A DNA stretch of 64,000 nucleotides from Dryomyza anilis (lineage: Eukaryota; Arthropoda; Insecta; Diptera; Dryomyzidae), in the NCBI GenBank assembly GCA_951804985.1, contig OX638133.1:75150367-75214366 (forward strand). The letters run 5' to 3'. The position numbers were made by a program, and so were the translations under genes. The notes below the pieces were generated by a model, which made no database searches, had not been told where the DNA came from, and saw nothing but the letters and a program-made list of their open reading frames with translations. Positions 1 through 9,914 of this stretch are shown here, one piece after another. Every line of letters starts with the position of its first letter. The first letter of the stretch is position 1.

Positions 1-887
1 TCAGTTATTTCGAATTTATAAAAGTATAAAAATTACACTATGTAAATAAAAGAACATTGGTAATGAACATCACACTCATTCAGTTTTGTAAAAGCATCCA
101 CAACCTACGCTGCACCAACCAACAAAATGCATCCTCTTCGACATTCAATAATGCGAGAAACAGTATCAATTTCATTTATCAAAATTCACGTACGTGACAT
201 TTTGTTAACTAACCAACTAACTACGATGGTTACCTACCTTACCAACCTACCAACGAATGCAGACGAAAGAATGACAACTAGACAAAATACATAGTGGTTA
301 CGTTTACATTGTCCAAACACGAAATATGTTGTTACATCCTGGTCTGCTTAGAACTAAGTATGTAAGTTTGCCTAATGTAGACCATTTGGAAATGTCCGTA
401 CGACTAAGCGACTCAAGTAGTGAGTAGTCGTAAGTAGTACATTTTGCTTAATGCAGGCTCCATGCTCGAGTGACAGACGGAATATTTGATCAATTGCAAT
501 CCTAGGGTGTAATAGAAATTTAAAGTTGTGTCTCTGCAGAGTGTTATAACCAATCTCGTTTCCAAGAGTTACATACTAGGTAGAATTACTGAAAGCAGTG
601 GTAATGCATTTGAGAGACTTGTTTGGGCGACTGTTTGTTTGAACGTTTTGTTTAAGCGATACATACATATGTTTGAACGATACTTGTGCGAAAAAACAGC
701 TGTGACTCTAGCAGGAAAAAACATAAATTTCTGCCGAAGAATTTTTTATCGGGTATACTTTTAAAGGGTACCTTTTCTTTGCCTATACGCAGAGAAAAAC
801 ATGGTTATGGTAATCATATTTAAAGGGAAATATTCTATAATTTGGGCTATGTTTGAAGACAATCATATAATATGGCTAATATGAATA
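1..887. other. AT-rich DNA without a recognised gene
   Basis: No recognisable protein, RNA gene or transposon end was found. An open frame of 78 codons at 528-764 on the + strand starts from a non-ATG codon, has no recognisable motif, and lies in sequence of ordinary composition, so it is not called as a gene. Confidence 0.5.
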
Positions 888-929
888 TCAGTGATAATAT
901 TAAAAACATTAATATTATCCATATACTGA
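888..929. repeat. Near-perfect inverted repeat (hairpin)
   Basis: GATAATATTA (893-902) pairs perfectly with TAATATTATC (910-919) across a 7-nt loop. After a short interruption on one side, TCAGT (888-892) pairs with ACTGA (925-929). It lies directly upstream of the 83-bp tandem duplication, which also carries hairpins, so both may belong to one small element. Function is unknown. Confidence 0.7.
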
Positions 930-940
930 TTTTACACGGT

Positions 941-1106
941 TTGAAACAACTATATGTTCTCAGGGAACATATCTATGGTCCTCAGTGACCATAATATTAT
1001 TTTACTTAACCATACTATGATCCTTGAAACAACTATATGTTCTCAGGGAACATATCTATGGTCCTCAGTGACCATAATATTATTTTACTTAACCATACTA
1101 TGATCC
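941..1106. repeat. 83-bp tandem duplication, two copies, two hairpins each
   Basis: 941-1023 and 1024-1106 are the same 83-bp unit, starting TTGAAACAACTATATG. Each copy holds two adjacent stem-loops: ATATGTTC/GAACATAT with a 5-nt loop, and TATGGTC/GACCATA with a 6-nt loop. The copies look essentially identical, which suggests a recent duplication. The role is unknown. Confidence 0.85.
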
Positions 1107-1640
1107 TTAGTTATGAGTGAATATAACCTATATGATCCCTACATTCCTGAAAAGGCGGATTGAAAAGTAATTATAAATAACACTTCCAACACAATTTTTG
1201 CAATGAACATACTCTGGTGCTGAGTTTTAATTCATACTGAGTTTTTATCTATTACGTAACGTTTTTGAGAAAAACTGCAATAGTATTTTTAAGCTGTTCT
1301 CACCCCCTACTTAAAAAGAAACGAGTTGGGAAAGTTAGGTCACATGGGTAAGTTCGGTCACCTGGGGCGGATTTTTATAGTCGGTCGGGCCCGACTATGG
1401 AATACCCTACACCATTGGTGGGGATATTAACCCTCAGAATATAATTCATATATCAGAAATTTACGTCTTATATCCCCATAAATTGAAAAATTATATATAG
1501 TATAAAAAAAAAATTGAAAAATGTAATTGGGCGGACCACGCCTACATTTAAAATTTTGAAAGGCTAATATTTCATAGATTTGATTTTAATAATTGACGGA
1601 TCAAATTTCCACTATGAAAACCCGGGAAATAATGAAAAAA

Positions 1641-1790
1641 TGTAGCAAATTTAGATTAAGTTACTTGTTAAATTTTACTTTGCGTTTCAATTGTACTGAA
1701 CTAATATTTTGTATCTTTAGTTCTTTGCTTTTGTAGTTTTATTTTTTCACAAAATAAAATATTACTTCTAAATAAATCTTGAAAACATCA
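1641..1790 (+). repeat. 5' LTR of copia-type element
   Basis: This 150-bp direct repeat begins TGTAGCAAAT and ends GAAAACATCA. It matches 5641-5790 base for base, exactly 4000 bp away. AATAAA-type signals near its 3' end could act in polyadenylation. At 150 bp it is short even for copia-type LTRs. Confidence 0.97.
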
Positions 1791-1802
1791 GGTTATGGGC
1801 CC
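1791..1802 (+). promoter_or_regulatory. Primer binding site (copia-type, internal tRNA-iMet fragment)
   Basis: GGTTATGGGCCC begins at the first base after the 5' LTR. The same motif is the known Drosophila copia primer site, which pairs with the internal anticodon-region half-molecule of initiator tRNA-Met rather than the tRNA 3' end. It marks the minus-strand DNA start. Confidence 0.88.
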
Positions 1803-1905
1803 TCTCACGAAATAGAGGAAACAGCAAGAAAATTTTCAAAAGCAGCAAGAAAATTTGTTTCAAGAAATTCTGGACGAAGATATTACGAATAATATATCTA
1901 TCAGA

Positions 1906-4473
1906 ATGGCAGTCAACATGCAAATCGAGAAGCTGAAGGGCACCGAAAATTTCGAGGACTGGAAATTTTCAGTGGAGGCATATTTCCAGATGAAGAACCT
2001 CTGGAAGGCAGTAGAAGGTACGGAAGAGAATGCAGACAAACTAATTCAAGCCAAGTCTGAGCTCATTCTTCTTGTGGAAAAGACGATATATCCACATATT
2101 CGAGCTTGCCAGAGCGCAAAAGACATTTGGAATGCGCTCGCGAACATCTATGAGGACTCTGGATTAGTGCGACGAGTAGGACTGATTCAAAAGTTTTGCT
2201 CAACAAAACTTCAAGATTTTGGATGCACAGAAGACTACGTCAACGACGTATTAAACACCGCACACAAATTGCGAGGAGCTGGGTTGAATGTCGATGAGGA
2301 ATGGACCGGTTCCATGATGTTGGCAGGACTTCCTGACGAATATAAGCCAATGATCATGGGGATCCAAAGTGCAGGGATCCGTATCACAGGTGACTCCATC
2401 AAGCTGATTCAAGATGTGAAAGTGGAAAATGGTGCTGGAGCAATTGCGTTTGCAGGACAAAAGAGCAAATTCAAAAAAGGTAAGCCGTTTAAAGGACCAA
2501 AGTGCTACAATTGCAATGATTTTGGCCACATTGCCGCCAATTGTCCGAAAAAACAATTCAAAAATACGCAAAAACCAGGACAGCAGAGGAATGCGATGTT
2601 TGGATGTTTTTCTGCAAGGTGCGTCGACGCTAAGGACTGGTTCTTCGATACAGGCGCTTCGGCTCACATGTGCGCAAGCGGTGAATACTTCTCCAGCAAA
2701 ATTCAACCACAGGATGCTGAAGTCACTGTGGCGAACAACTCGACGATGCGCGTGGAAGGGATTGGAAATGTTGATATGTCAGTGCGAACATCAGCGTCTA
2801 CAGAGGACACCGTCTCATTCCTGGATGTACTACATGTTCCGGATCTTTGCATCAATCTTCTATCGGTCTCAAGAATAGTAAAAAGAGGTCATGAGATGCG
2901 ATTTGATAGAAGCGGCTGCAAAGTTATTGATCATGATGGCAATGTAATAGCAACAGGAGATCTGGTGGATGGCATGTTTCGTCTGAACAGGACAAACGAA
3001 CAAAATGCATATATCTCGCATGCGCAGGGGATGACTGACGAAATCTGGCAAAAACGCGTTGGACACGCAAGCAGTGACGTCATGAAGAAAATGATTTCTG
3101 GCGTGGTAAGCGGCATGGATTGCAGAGCGGCGAACGAAAACTGCATCACTTGTATAAAAGGCAAGATGGCAAGGTTATCCTTCAAAGACGTCGGTACGAG
3201 AGCAGCAGGAGTTCTTGAGTTGGTTCACTCAGATCTTTGTGGACCAATGGAGCAAGTTTCAATCGGCGGCTCGCGTTATATGTTGATATTTGTTGACGAC
3301 TTCACGCGAAAAGTCTTCGTGTACTTCATTAGAGCTAAGGACGAAGTGGCTGAGAAATTCCTCGAATTCAAGAATTTTGCAGAAAATCAAAGTGGAAGGC
3401 GCATCAAAGTATTAAGAAGCGACAACGGAACGGAGTATTGCAATGGTAAGATGAAAAAAATCCTTGCAAGCAGCGGTATACAGCATCAGACCACGGTTCC
3501 GTACACACCGCAGCAAAATGGTATGTCGGAACGCATGAATAGAACCGTCATCGAAAAAGCGCGTTGTCTACTCATCGAAGCAGAATTAGGTAAACAATTT
3601 TGGGCTGAAGCAGCGAATACAGCCGTTTACCTAATTAATCGAACGCCATGCAGAGGTCTTGAAAATTCAACACCGGAAGAATCTTGGTCTGTAAGGAAGA
3701 CAAACGTGAAGCACCTCAAGGTCTTTGGGTGCAAAGCTGTGATTCATGTGCCAAAAGAGAAAAGGAAGAAGTTGGACGCTAAAGGAAAGGATGTCATCTT
3801 TGTCGGTTACTGCGAAAATCAGAAAGCATACCGATTCTATGACAAGTCGAAGAGAGATGTTGTCACAAGTCGTGATGCAATCTTTTTTGAAATGCAATTT
3901 GTGGGCGAAGTAGCTGCAGAGGATCCATCATATTACAACATTTTTCCCGGTTGCGATTCAGTGGGGGAAATCGAAGAAGATTCAATGGCGATGACTTCGG
4001 AGAATGATACAGACACGGCGATGGACACTGCCGAAGATCCACAGGCGAGACAATCGACAACATCTGCAGACGATGATGAATTTTACTCCGGTGATTCAGA
4101 CGTAATCGACGTTGATGCAGAATCTTCAGAGATTGGAACCGCACCCGCACCACAGTTGAGAAAATCGACAAGAATTAAAAAACCTGTTGCAAAAGAAGGC
4201 TTTGTTACATACATGGCATCTGACGTGGATGGCGATCCTACAACGTTCATTGATGCAATGAACAGCTCCAACAGGCTGCAATGGCAAAAGGCAATGGAGG
4301 AGGAATTCAACGCCCTTGAAGAAAACAATACGTGGGAGCTGACAGATCTGCCAGAAGGAAAGAGCCGATTGACTGCAAGTGGACGTTTAAGACGAAGCGT
4401 GACGCAAACGGGCACGTCAAAAGGCACAAAGCTAGGTTGGTCATCAAGGGATACTCGCAACGCTATGGGATAG
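1906..4473 (+). CDS. Gag-protease-integrase part of copia-type polyprotein (frame broken at its end)
   Basis: I place the start at ATG 1906 (A at -3, G at +4); the frame is open back to 1855 but without an ATG there. In order from residue 1: a UBN2-type Gag domain over about the first 190 residues (IEKLKG..., 'FEDWKF'); a CX2CX4HX4C zinc knuckle at C200, C203, H208, C213; an aspartic protease with DTGAS at 248-252; a pre-integrase zinc region with H387, C413 and C416; and an integrase core with D443 (HSDLCGP), D506 (RSDNGTEY) and E542 (NGMSERM), matching the D,D35E pattern. The first His of the HHCC finger is Gln (Q382, in W-Q-K-R). A frameshift near 4360-4367 takes this frame out of the polyprotein, and the last ~35 residues before the stop at 4473 are out-of-frame sequence. 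The protein would assemble particles, process the polyprotein and integrate cDNA. Confidence 0.9.
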   Translation: MAVNMQIEKLKGTENFEDWKFSVEAYFQMKNLWKAVEGTEENADKLIQAKSELILLVEKTIYPHIRACQSAKDIWNALANIYEDSGLVRRVGLIQKFCSTKLQDFGCTEDYVNDVLNTAHKLRGAGLNVDEEWTGSMMLAGLPDEYKPMIMGIQSAGIRITGDSIKLIQDVKVENGAGAIAFAGQKSKFKKGKPFKGPKCYNCNDFGHIAANCPKKQFKNTQKPGQQRNAMFGCFSARCVDAKDWFFDTGASAHMCASGEYFSSKIQPQDAEVTVANNSTMRVEGIGNVDMSVRTSASTEDTVSFLDVLHVPDLCINLLSVSRIVKRGHEMRFDRSGCKVIDHDGNVIATGDLVDGMFRLNRTNEQNAYISHAQGMTDEIWQKRVGHASSDVMKKMISGVVSGMDCRAANENCITCIKGKMARLSFKDVGTRAAGVLELVHSDLCGPMEQVSIGGSRYMLIFVDDFTRKVFVYFIRAKDEVAEKFLEFKNFAENQSGRRIKVLRSDNGTEYCNGKMKKILASSGIQHQTTVPYTPQQNGMSERMNRTVIEKARCLLIEAELGKQFWAEAANTAVYLINRTPCRGLENSTPEESWSVRKTNVKHLKVFGCKAVIHVPKEKRKKLDAKGKDVIFVGYCENQKAYRFYDKSKRDVVTSRDAIFFEMQFVGEVAAEDPSYYNIFPGCDSVGEIEEDSMAMTSENDTDTAMDTAEDPQARQSTTSADDDEFYSGDSDVIDVDAESSEIGTAPAPQLRKSTRIKKPVAKEGFVTYMASDVDGDPTTFIDAMNSSNRLQWQKAMEEEFNALEENNTWELTDLPEGKSRLTASGRLRRSVTQTGTSKGTKLGWSSRDTRNAMG

Positions 4474-5387
4474 ACTATGAAGAAACGTTTTCTCCCGTTG
4501 TGAGCTTCTCATCCATTCGATTGTTGCTGAGTCTGGCTGTTCGATTTGATTTGGACATAGATCAAATGGATGTGGTCACTGCTTTCCTACAGAGCGAACT
4601 GGACGAGGAAATATATATGAAGTTTCCGGAAGGCTTCAGTACAAAGAGGGGAAAGGTATGCAGACTGAAGAAATCGCTGTATGGTCTTAAGCAAGCAAGT
4701 CGCGTCTGGAACAAGAAGCTGGACAAAACCTTAAAGATGATCGGACTCACGCAATCAAAAGTCGATCATTGTATTTATTATAAGCGGGACAATGGCGAAA
4801 TAACATACGTGGCTATTTACGTCGATGATATCCTGATTTTCACGAACGACCAAGCAAAGAAGAAGAAAATTAAAGATGACCTGGCGCGTAACTTTAAAAT
4901 GAAAGACATTGGTGAAGCAAGATACGTGTTAGGCATTCAAGTTACTCGAGACCGAAAGCAAGGAAAACTTTGGATCGATCAGGAGAGGTACATTGAAGAT
5001 GTTCTAAAACGCTTCAATATGGACAACTGCAATGCTGTTTCGACTCCCTTGGACATAAACCAAAAACTTTCAAAAGAATTGTGTCATGACTTCAAAGAAG
5101 ATACACAGCACTCGTTTCCGTATCAAGAAGCCATTGGAAGCATCATGTATGCGGCGCAAGTAAGTCGGCCTTACTTTTCCTTTGCAGTGGGGGCTTTATC
5201 GAAATATAACAAAAACTACGGTAAAGCGCACTGGGCAGCTGTTAAACGGGTCTTGCGTTATATGAGAGGCACGAGTAACTACAAGCTGGAATTTACGAAG
5301 GACGCAAAAGGATATTTGGAAGGATTTTCTGATGCCGACTGGGCTGGAGACGTGGATGAACGCAAATCTACTACCGGTTACGTGTAG
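4368..5387 (+). pseudogene. Reverse transcriptase and first part of RNase H, copia-type, in a shifted frame
   Basis: This continues the same polyprotein in another frame, starting at 'IDCKWTF'. RT landmarks are the first catalytic Asp in 'QMDVVTAFL' (GAT 4569-4571), 'SLYGLKQASR' and the catalytic YVDD box at 4818-4829. The RNase H start is visible as 'DADWAGD' (from 5331) and 'KSTTGY'. A TAG at 5385-5387 ends the frame where sequence normally found in the domain is missing. It cannot be made as one polyprotein with Gag-integrase unless the ribosome shifts frame; copia-type elements normally have a single frame here, so I read it as a mutation. Confidence 0.9.
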
Positions 5388-5659
5388 CCCTTTCGACCAC
5401 CGAAGCAGAGTACATGGCGTTAGCTGCATCATCACATCATAATACGTATCATGCACGTTCAAAACATATCGACATACGTCATCATTTCTTACGAGATCTG
5501 GTTAGCGAGCGGAAACTGCGAATAGAATACCTTTGTACAGAAGACATGATTGCAGATATAATGACGAAAGGATTGCCTGCTTCAAAACATATTCACTGCT
5601 GCACTTTGATGGGTTTAACAGTACCTAAATCTAGTGAGGGTGTAGCAAATTTAGATTAA
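5387..5659 (+). pseudogene. C-terminal remnant of copia-type RNase H
   Basis: The frame resumes with 'ALSTTEAEYMALAAS', the conserved C-terminal RNase H block, then jumps to 'ARSKHIDIRHHFLRDLV' and 'TKGLP'. Between these blocks the family has another 40 or so residues, including the catalytic Asp of the DN motif. They are absent here, so RNase H would be inactive. A second loss lies just upstream, around 5385. The stop codon (5657-5659) lies inside the 3' LTR. Confidence 0.85.
5633..5640 (+). promoter_or_regulatory. Polypurine tract
   Basis: AGTGAGGG lies immediately upstream of the 3' LTR, where the plus-strand primer of an LTR retrotransposon is expected. It is short and interrupted by one T. 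Confidence 0.65.
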
Positions 5660-5790
5660 GTTACTTGTTAAATTTTACTTTGCGTTTCAATTGTACTGAA
5701 CTAATATTTTGTATCTTTAGTTCTTTGCTTTTGTAGTTTTATTTTTTCACAAAATAAAATATTACTTCTAAATAAATCTTGAAAACATCA
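5641..5790 (+). repeat. 3' LTR of copia-type element
   Basis: It is identical over 150 bp to the 5' LTR at 1641-1790. It is followed by eight A and then by the continuation of the host repeat (GTGGGCGGATCACGCCC). Confidence 0.97.
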
Positions 5791-6236
5791 AAAAAAAAGT
5801 GGGCGGATCACGCCCATTTTTGGACCACATTTTTATAGGTGAATTATAACAATACCTTTTGAATTTTATAACTATACCTTGAATACTTTTCGAGTTATTA
5901 GTTCCGAAAGAGTTATATAAAAGTGACTTGTTTGGGAGGTGGGCGTGTCCGTTGACCGATTTGGCAGATTTTCAAACTCAGTTCCTATTTTTGGCTGAAA
6001 TATATTGAGTCGAAATTTCATCGCATTATGATCAGTATTTATCAAGTTATTCTGTATTCGGACAGCAAGACTGCAAGACGGACAGACAGACAGACGGACA
6101 TACCTAAACGGACTCGGGTAGTGATGCTGATCAAGAATATATATACTTTTCCATACCGGACACGCCTCCTAAGGGGCGTTACAATATATGCACAAAGTTA
6201 ATATACCCTGTACCGCATAGGTGTAGGGTATAAAAA

Positions 6237-6420
6237 ATAGAAACATATAATTGGGCGGACAACGTCTATATTTAAAATTTTGAAAGGCTAATTATTCATA
6301 GATTTAATTATTCATAGATTTGATTTTATTAATTTACGATTCAAATTTTCACTATGAAAACCCGGGAAATAATGAAAAAAAAAGTGGGCGGATCACGCCC
6401 ACTTTTTAGTAAAATTTGTT
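6237..6420 (+). mobile_element. Partial copy B of the dispersed repeat
   Basis: The copy corresponds to the middle of copies A and C ('ataattgggcggacaacg' to 'gatcacgcccac'), without head or tail. It carries a small tandem duplication ('attcatagattta', about 6290-6320). It directly abuts the end of copy A. Its uninterrupted run of 9 A at 6375-6383 serves as the empty-site reference for the copia insertion. Confidence 0.7.
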
Positions 6421-7004
6421 GTGTAAGGGACTGTATTTTTTAATTCCTCAAAAAGAGCCGGAAATGGCATAAAATTACGGGAGCCATTTTATAAAAACAC
6501 TACAAAATAGAAAACAACTGAGTAAACAGTCAAAATCAGCAATCGTAAATTATGAAGAATTGATGTATGGGATGTCCATGGCAATTTTTTTTCGTTTTGT
6601 TGAGTAGTGTAATTAAAGAATTAATAAATAGTGTAATTAAAATAAAAAAAAATATTTTTAAATATATGTCTTATTTATTTTTGAATATTGAATATTTTTC
6701 TATTTCTAGTTTTCAAATGGTTTTATAAAATTCAAATTTCAATTCGGTTAACAAACGAAGCAATGAACTTAATTTTGTTTTCAGTATGCCAAATTCATAG
6801 AAAAAACATAAAAAGAAATATTTTTCAATAGTGAATATAAAATGATGATGAATTTTCCATGTGTTTTTCCAAAGTTTTTTTCTAAACCTTGCAACATGTA
6901 TAAAATTCCAATATTTGCCGGGTGTTTTTTAAAAATAAAATCAAGCGAATAAGCTATAAAACCACTGATGTATATTTTTCTAAAATTCTATGAAATTAAA
7001 TAAA
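6421..7004. other. AT-rich DNA, nothing recognised
   Basis: The stretch is low-complexity A/T-rich DNA between copies B and C, with no recognisable gene, RNA or transposon terminus. Confidence 0.5.
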
Positions 7005-7722
7005 AAACGAGTTGGGAAAGTTAGGTCACATGGGTAAGTTCGGTCACATGAGGCGGACTTTTATAGTCGGTCGGGCCCGACTATGGAATACCCCCCACCC
7101 TCAGAATATTATTCACATATCCGAAATTTACGTCATATATCCCCATAATTTAAAAAATTGATATAAAAGTATAAAAATCTAATAAAAAAAAATAGAAACA
7201 TATAATTGGGCGGACAACGTCTATATTTAAAATTTTGAAAGGCTAATATTTCATAGATTTGATTTTAATAATTTACGGATCAAATTTCCACTATGAAAAC
7301 CCGGGAAATAATGAAAAAAAAGAGGGCGTATCACGCCCATTTTTGGACCACATATTTTAAGGTGAATTTTAACAATACCTTTTAAATTTTATACCTATAT
7401 CTTGAATACTTTTCGTTATTAGTTCCTAAAAAGTTATATAAAAGTGACTTGTATGGGAGGTGGGCGTGTCCGTTGACCGATTTTCAAACTAAGTGCCTAC
7501 TTTTGGCTAAAATATAATAATACGAAATTTTATTGCATTCTGATCAGTATTTCTCAAGTTATTCTGTATTCGGACAGCAAGACAGACAGACGGACATGGC
7601 TAAACGGACTCGGTTAGTGGTGCTGATCAAGAATATATATACTTTTCCATACCGGACACGCCTCCTAAGGGACGTTACAATATCTTCACAAACTTAATAT
7701 ACCCTGTACCTCATAGGTATCA
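7005..7722 (+). mobile_element. Dispersed mini-me/DINE-like repeat, copy C (uninterrupted)
   Basis: This is the best uninterrupted copy. It shows the AAACGAGTTGGG start, the TCGGGCCCGA hairpin, 'cccgggaaataatg' plus an A-run, the GACAGACAGACGGACATG microsatellite (about 7580-7598), 'tgatcaagaatatata', and 'cctcctaaggg'. It lacks the last 'gtagggtataaaa' seen in A and D. It has no coding capacity. Confidence 0.72.
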
Positions 7723-8850
7723 AATGTAATAATTTTTTTTAGAAATATATATATAATTGTATACTTTTGTTTTATCAATTAAATTATAATATATAAAACC
7801 AATACTATAGCCCACAAAAATATTTGCATAGACGAGTGTCAATTAGCAACATCCTTACTTCTTAATTGTATAATTTGTGAGTGGCCTAAAATGTTATAAA
7901 TTTAAATAAAATATTGTGTTGTGTTGTCAGTGTCAAGAAGGTTTTTACAACGTTGAGGTACGCTTGTTTGCACATAGTAATTTGTTTTACTTAAAATTGG
8001 ATTCAACTCATACGATACCTTTTGGATTTGCAAATGTATTTAATAAAAGCAGCTTTGGTAAGGCGTTTTCCCTCTTCAAAAGGATGAAGTCTGTCATATG
8101 AAAGACAGTTGCAGAGAATATGATTGATATATGTGTTGAATGGTGATGTTGTCAGCAAGTAATTTGTTAGAAATTATCTACGTTTTGGTGGATGTAATAT
8201 ATTTTGCAACAATAATTATTTTTAATGTTAAATATTTTAGATGTTTTTTTTTTATTATTTATTGAATTCCTCGTTCCAAAAGATTTACTAAATATATAGT
8301 TATGTCTTAATGTGATAACTGTTCGTAATATTCCAAACTCGAAATTTTAATTCAAATTTTTATGACTGCAATCAATACTAAAACTAATACTCATTTTAAT
8401 TTCAACCGTACTCAATCTGAGACTACACCCAACATTTTTATAGATCACCGTTGTTGTTTTACATTTTTTTTGGCTAAATCCTGAATATCGTTCCATTATG
8501 CTACTCTAAGCAACGATATCACTATATTATAACTGTGCCGCAAGCATTTTTGTGGTTCGTAAAACTAACTACATGGCATTAAACCATTAAGTGCTGGCAA
8601 CTACCACTCAAAAGTTTACTGATCAAATTGCTATTGACAGTTATAAAATATTGGTTGTACAACAGGTAGCTTCTACTTTTTGCTATTAAATTGCTTTATA
8701 AAATATCTTTGCATTTGCTACCATTTTTTTTAGAGGTTTCTAGCGTTAGAAAATTTTAGTCAATAGACAATTTTTAAAATTTAAAATTGTATAGAAATGA
8801 AGCCGTTAAATGCGATAAAATTATTTGGTAATTGAGAAAAATACAGGAAT
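7723..8850. other. AT-rich DNA without a supported gene
   Basis: A 61-codon frame at 7916-8101 has a short 'CQCQEGF' motif but starts from a non-ATG codon and has no further Cys pattern. Nothing else was recognised. Confidence 0.45.
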
Positions 8851-9588
8851 CATATGACACCCAATAAAGTGGGTCAAAAAAAAATCATATTTTTGACCCA
8901 AAAAAATGTACATCGTAAATCGATGGCGGACTTCATGGGATGCCTAATGGCAGCATACAGAGTGGTCAATAACCTTTTGGGCTTTGGTCTGGTGGTCATT
9001 GGTACCATTAGGCATGCCATGATGTCCGCCATCGATGACATAAATAAACACTTTTGGGTCAAAAATATGTTTTTCAAAAAAGTTTAAATGGCGTACCTGG
9101 ATGTGCTTCTATAGCCATTGGAACACTTTCATCAAAATCTTTAAGAACACATTCATCCAAAATAATTTCTAAATTAATTTATCCTGGATGGTGAATTTTA
9201 GACAAATATCATATAAAAACAGGAAATATAAATTCTTGTTGGCCTGAAAAGGTCCTAATTAAGATATGAATCATCCACAAAATTGGAGATACAAAGAGAG
9301 TTATACATGTCCATTATCGGTTTAATATAAAAAATGCTTTACTAACAATCCATATAAATTTCCTTCAATACAATATAATATTAAAGAAATTTTCAAAGAG
9401 TAAAAATGATTCAAAAAAACAGTTAGAACAAAAATAAGATACGACTTTATCTTGCTTTTGCTCTGATATTTTTGTGTAGCTTTTTTGCTTTTAGAAAATT
9501 TTGTTTCGTTTTTGATCTAAAAATTTTTTATCAGTTTTTTTATTCAAACAAAATGTTTAAACTACTTTTGCTTTGAGGGTGTCATATG
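8851..9588. mobile_element. Possible MITE bounded by a 12-bp perfect inverted repeat
   Basis: CATATGACACCC (8851-8862) and GGGTGTCATATG (9577-9588) are exact inverse copies 738 bp apart. The long internal inverted repeat at 8881-9076 lies inside but is not centred. No clear target duplication flanks the pair, apart from the TA within CATATG itself, and a chance match is possible. Confidence 0.3.
8881..9076. repeat. Long imperfect inverted repeat, ~70-bp arms, ~54-bp loop
   Basis: The left arm (8881-8950) and right arm (9005-9076) are near reverse complements. 'atcgatggcggac' and 'tgcctaatgg' on the left match 'gtccgccatcgat' and 'ccattaggca' on the right, and both ends carry TTTTTGACCC-type sequence. 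A small extra hairpin GGGTCAAAA/TTTTGACCC lies at 8871-8899. Because of the palindrome, both strands carry similar-looking short frames; these are not genes. It looks like a foldback or MITE fragment. Confidence 0.8.
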
Positions 9589-9914
9589 CATTTATGTAAG
9601 TTATTATAATGATGTCGTTATTGTTTTCGGGTTCTGTTCAGGTTTTAAAGGAAATCTGGGGCAATGATAAAACTTACATGATAAACATAATTTTTTAATT
9701 AGAAATTTTGGAGGCATAACATATATATTTGAATATTTATACAATTTAAATATTATTTTACTAGCTGGACCCGTACACGACACGTGCAAAGAATTTATGA
9801 ATGCAAGGTTATGGAGCAATTTTATTAATATAAATAACATTTTTATTATTTATATCAGGGACCCGTGGACGTATTTTTTATTGGTTTTATAAATGTAGTA
9901 ACCAAAACCATGTA
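9589..9914. other. AT-rich DNA upstream of the tRNA-like sequence
   Basis: Nothing recognised beyond AT-rich sequence and a few GC-richer words ('ggacccgt' occurs twice, near 9768 and 9861). Confidence 0.4.

Larger units (their letters stand above)
1641..5790 (+). mobile_element. Ty1/copia-type LTR retrotransposon, 4150 bp, structurally complete but coding-defective
   Basis: The element has identical 150-bp LTRs (TG...CA), a copia-type primer site directly after the 5' LTR, one gag-pol reading order (Gag, zinc knuckle, protease, integrase, RT, RNase H), and a purine tract before the 3' LTR. Integrase before RT is diagnostic of Ty1/copia. It sits in an A-run with 6 A on the left and 8 A on the right. 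A 5-bp AAAAA target duplication would leave 9 A, which is exactly the length at the uninterrupted paralogue at 6375-6383. The coding region is broken by a frameshift near 4360-4367 and by losses in RNase H near 5385 and 5430. Identical LTRs mean a recent insertion, so the defects may have been inherited from a source copy mobilised in trans. Confidence 0.95.
1319..6236 (+). mobile_element. Dispersed mini-me/DINE-like repeat, copy A, split by the copia insertion
   Basis: The copy occupies 1319-1640 and resumes at 5791-6236. It starts AAACGAGTTGGGAAAG and has a hairpin around TCGGGCCCGA. It then has GGGCG/CGCCC stem-loops, a GACGGACAGACAGAC-type microsatellite near 6090-6100, a 'tgatcaagaatatata' motif, and ends with 'gtgtagggtataaaa'. 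The order of microsatellite and TA-rich motif resembles the fly mini-me/DINE-type non-autonomous elements; assignment to that family is inference. Copies C (7005-7722) and D (62896-63214) share the same start, and all are on the + strand. No protein is encoded. The A-run after 'ccgggaaataatg' is where the copia element inserted. Confidence 0.7.

Noticed and set aside
528..764. 78-codon frame on the + strand
   Set aside because: No ATG at its start, no motif, no splice or promoter context. It is compatible with chance.
4360..4473. Programmed frameshift between integrase and RT in the copia element
   Set aside because: No slippery heptamer with a downstream structure is evident, and copia-type elements use a single frame here. 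Together with the RNase H losses, a mutation is the simpler reading.
2251..5462. Overlapping minus-strand and alternate-frame frames inside the copia element
   Set aside because: They are shadows of the gag-pol frame, and their peptides show no family features.
7916..8101. Frame with 'CQCQEGFYN', suggestive of an EGF-like exon
   Set aside because: Only one short Cys motif. The remaining Cys spacing of an EGF domain is absent, and the flanking splice signals are weak.
8854..9087. Two similar proteins on opposite strands at 8854-9087 and 8874-9077
   Set aside because: The resemblance comes from the underlying DNA palindrome, not from related genes.
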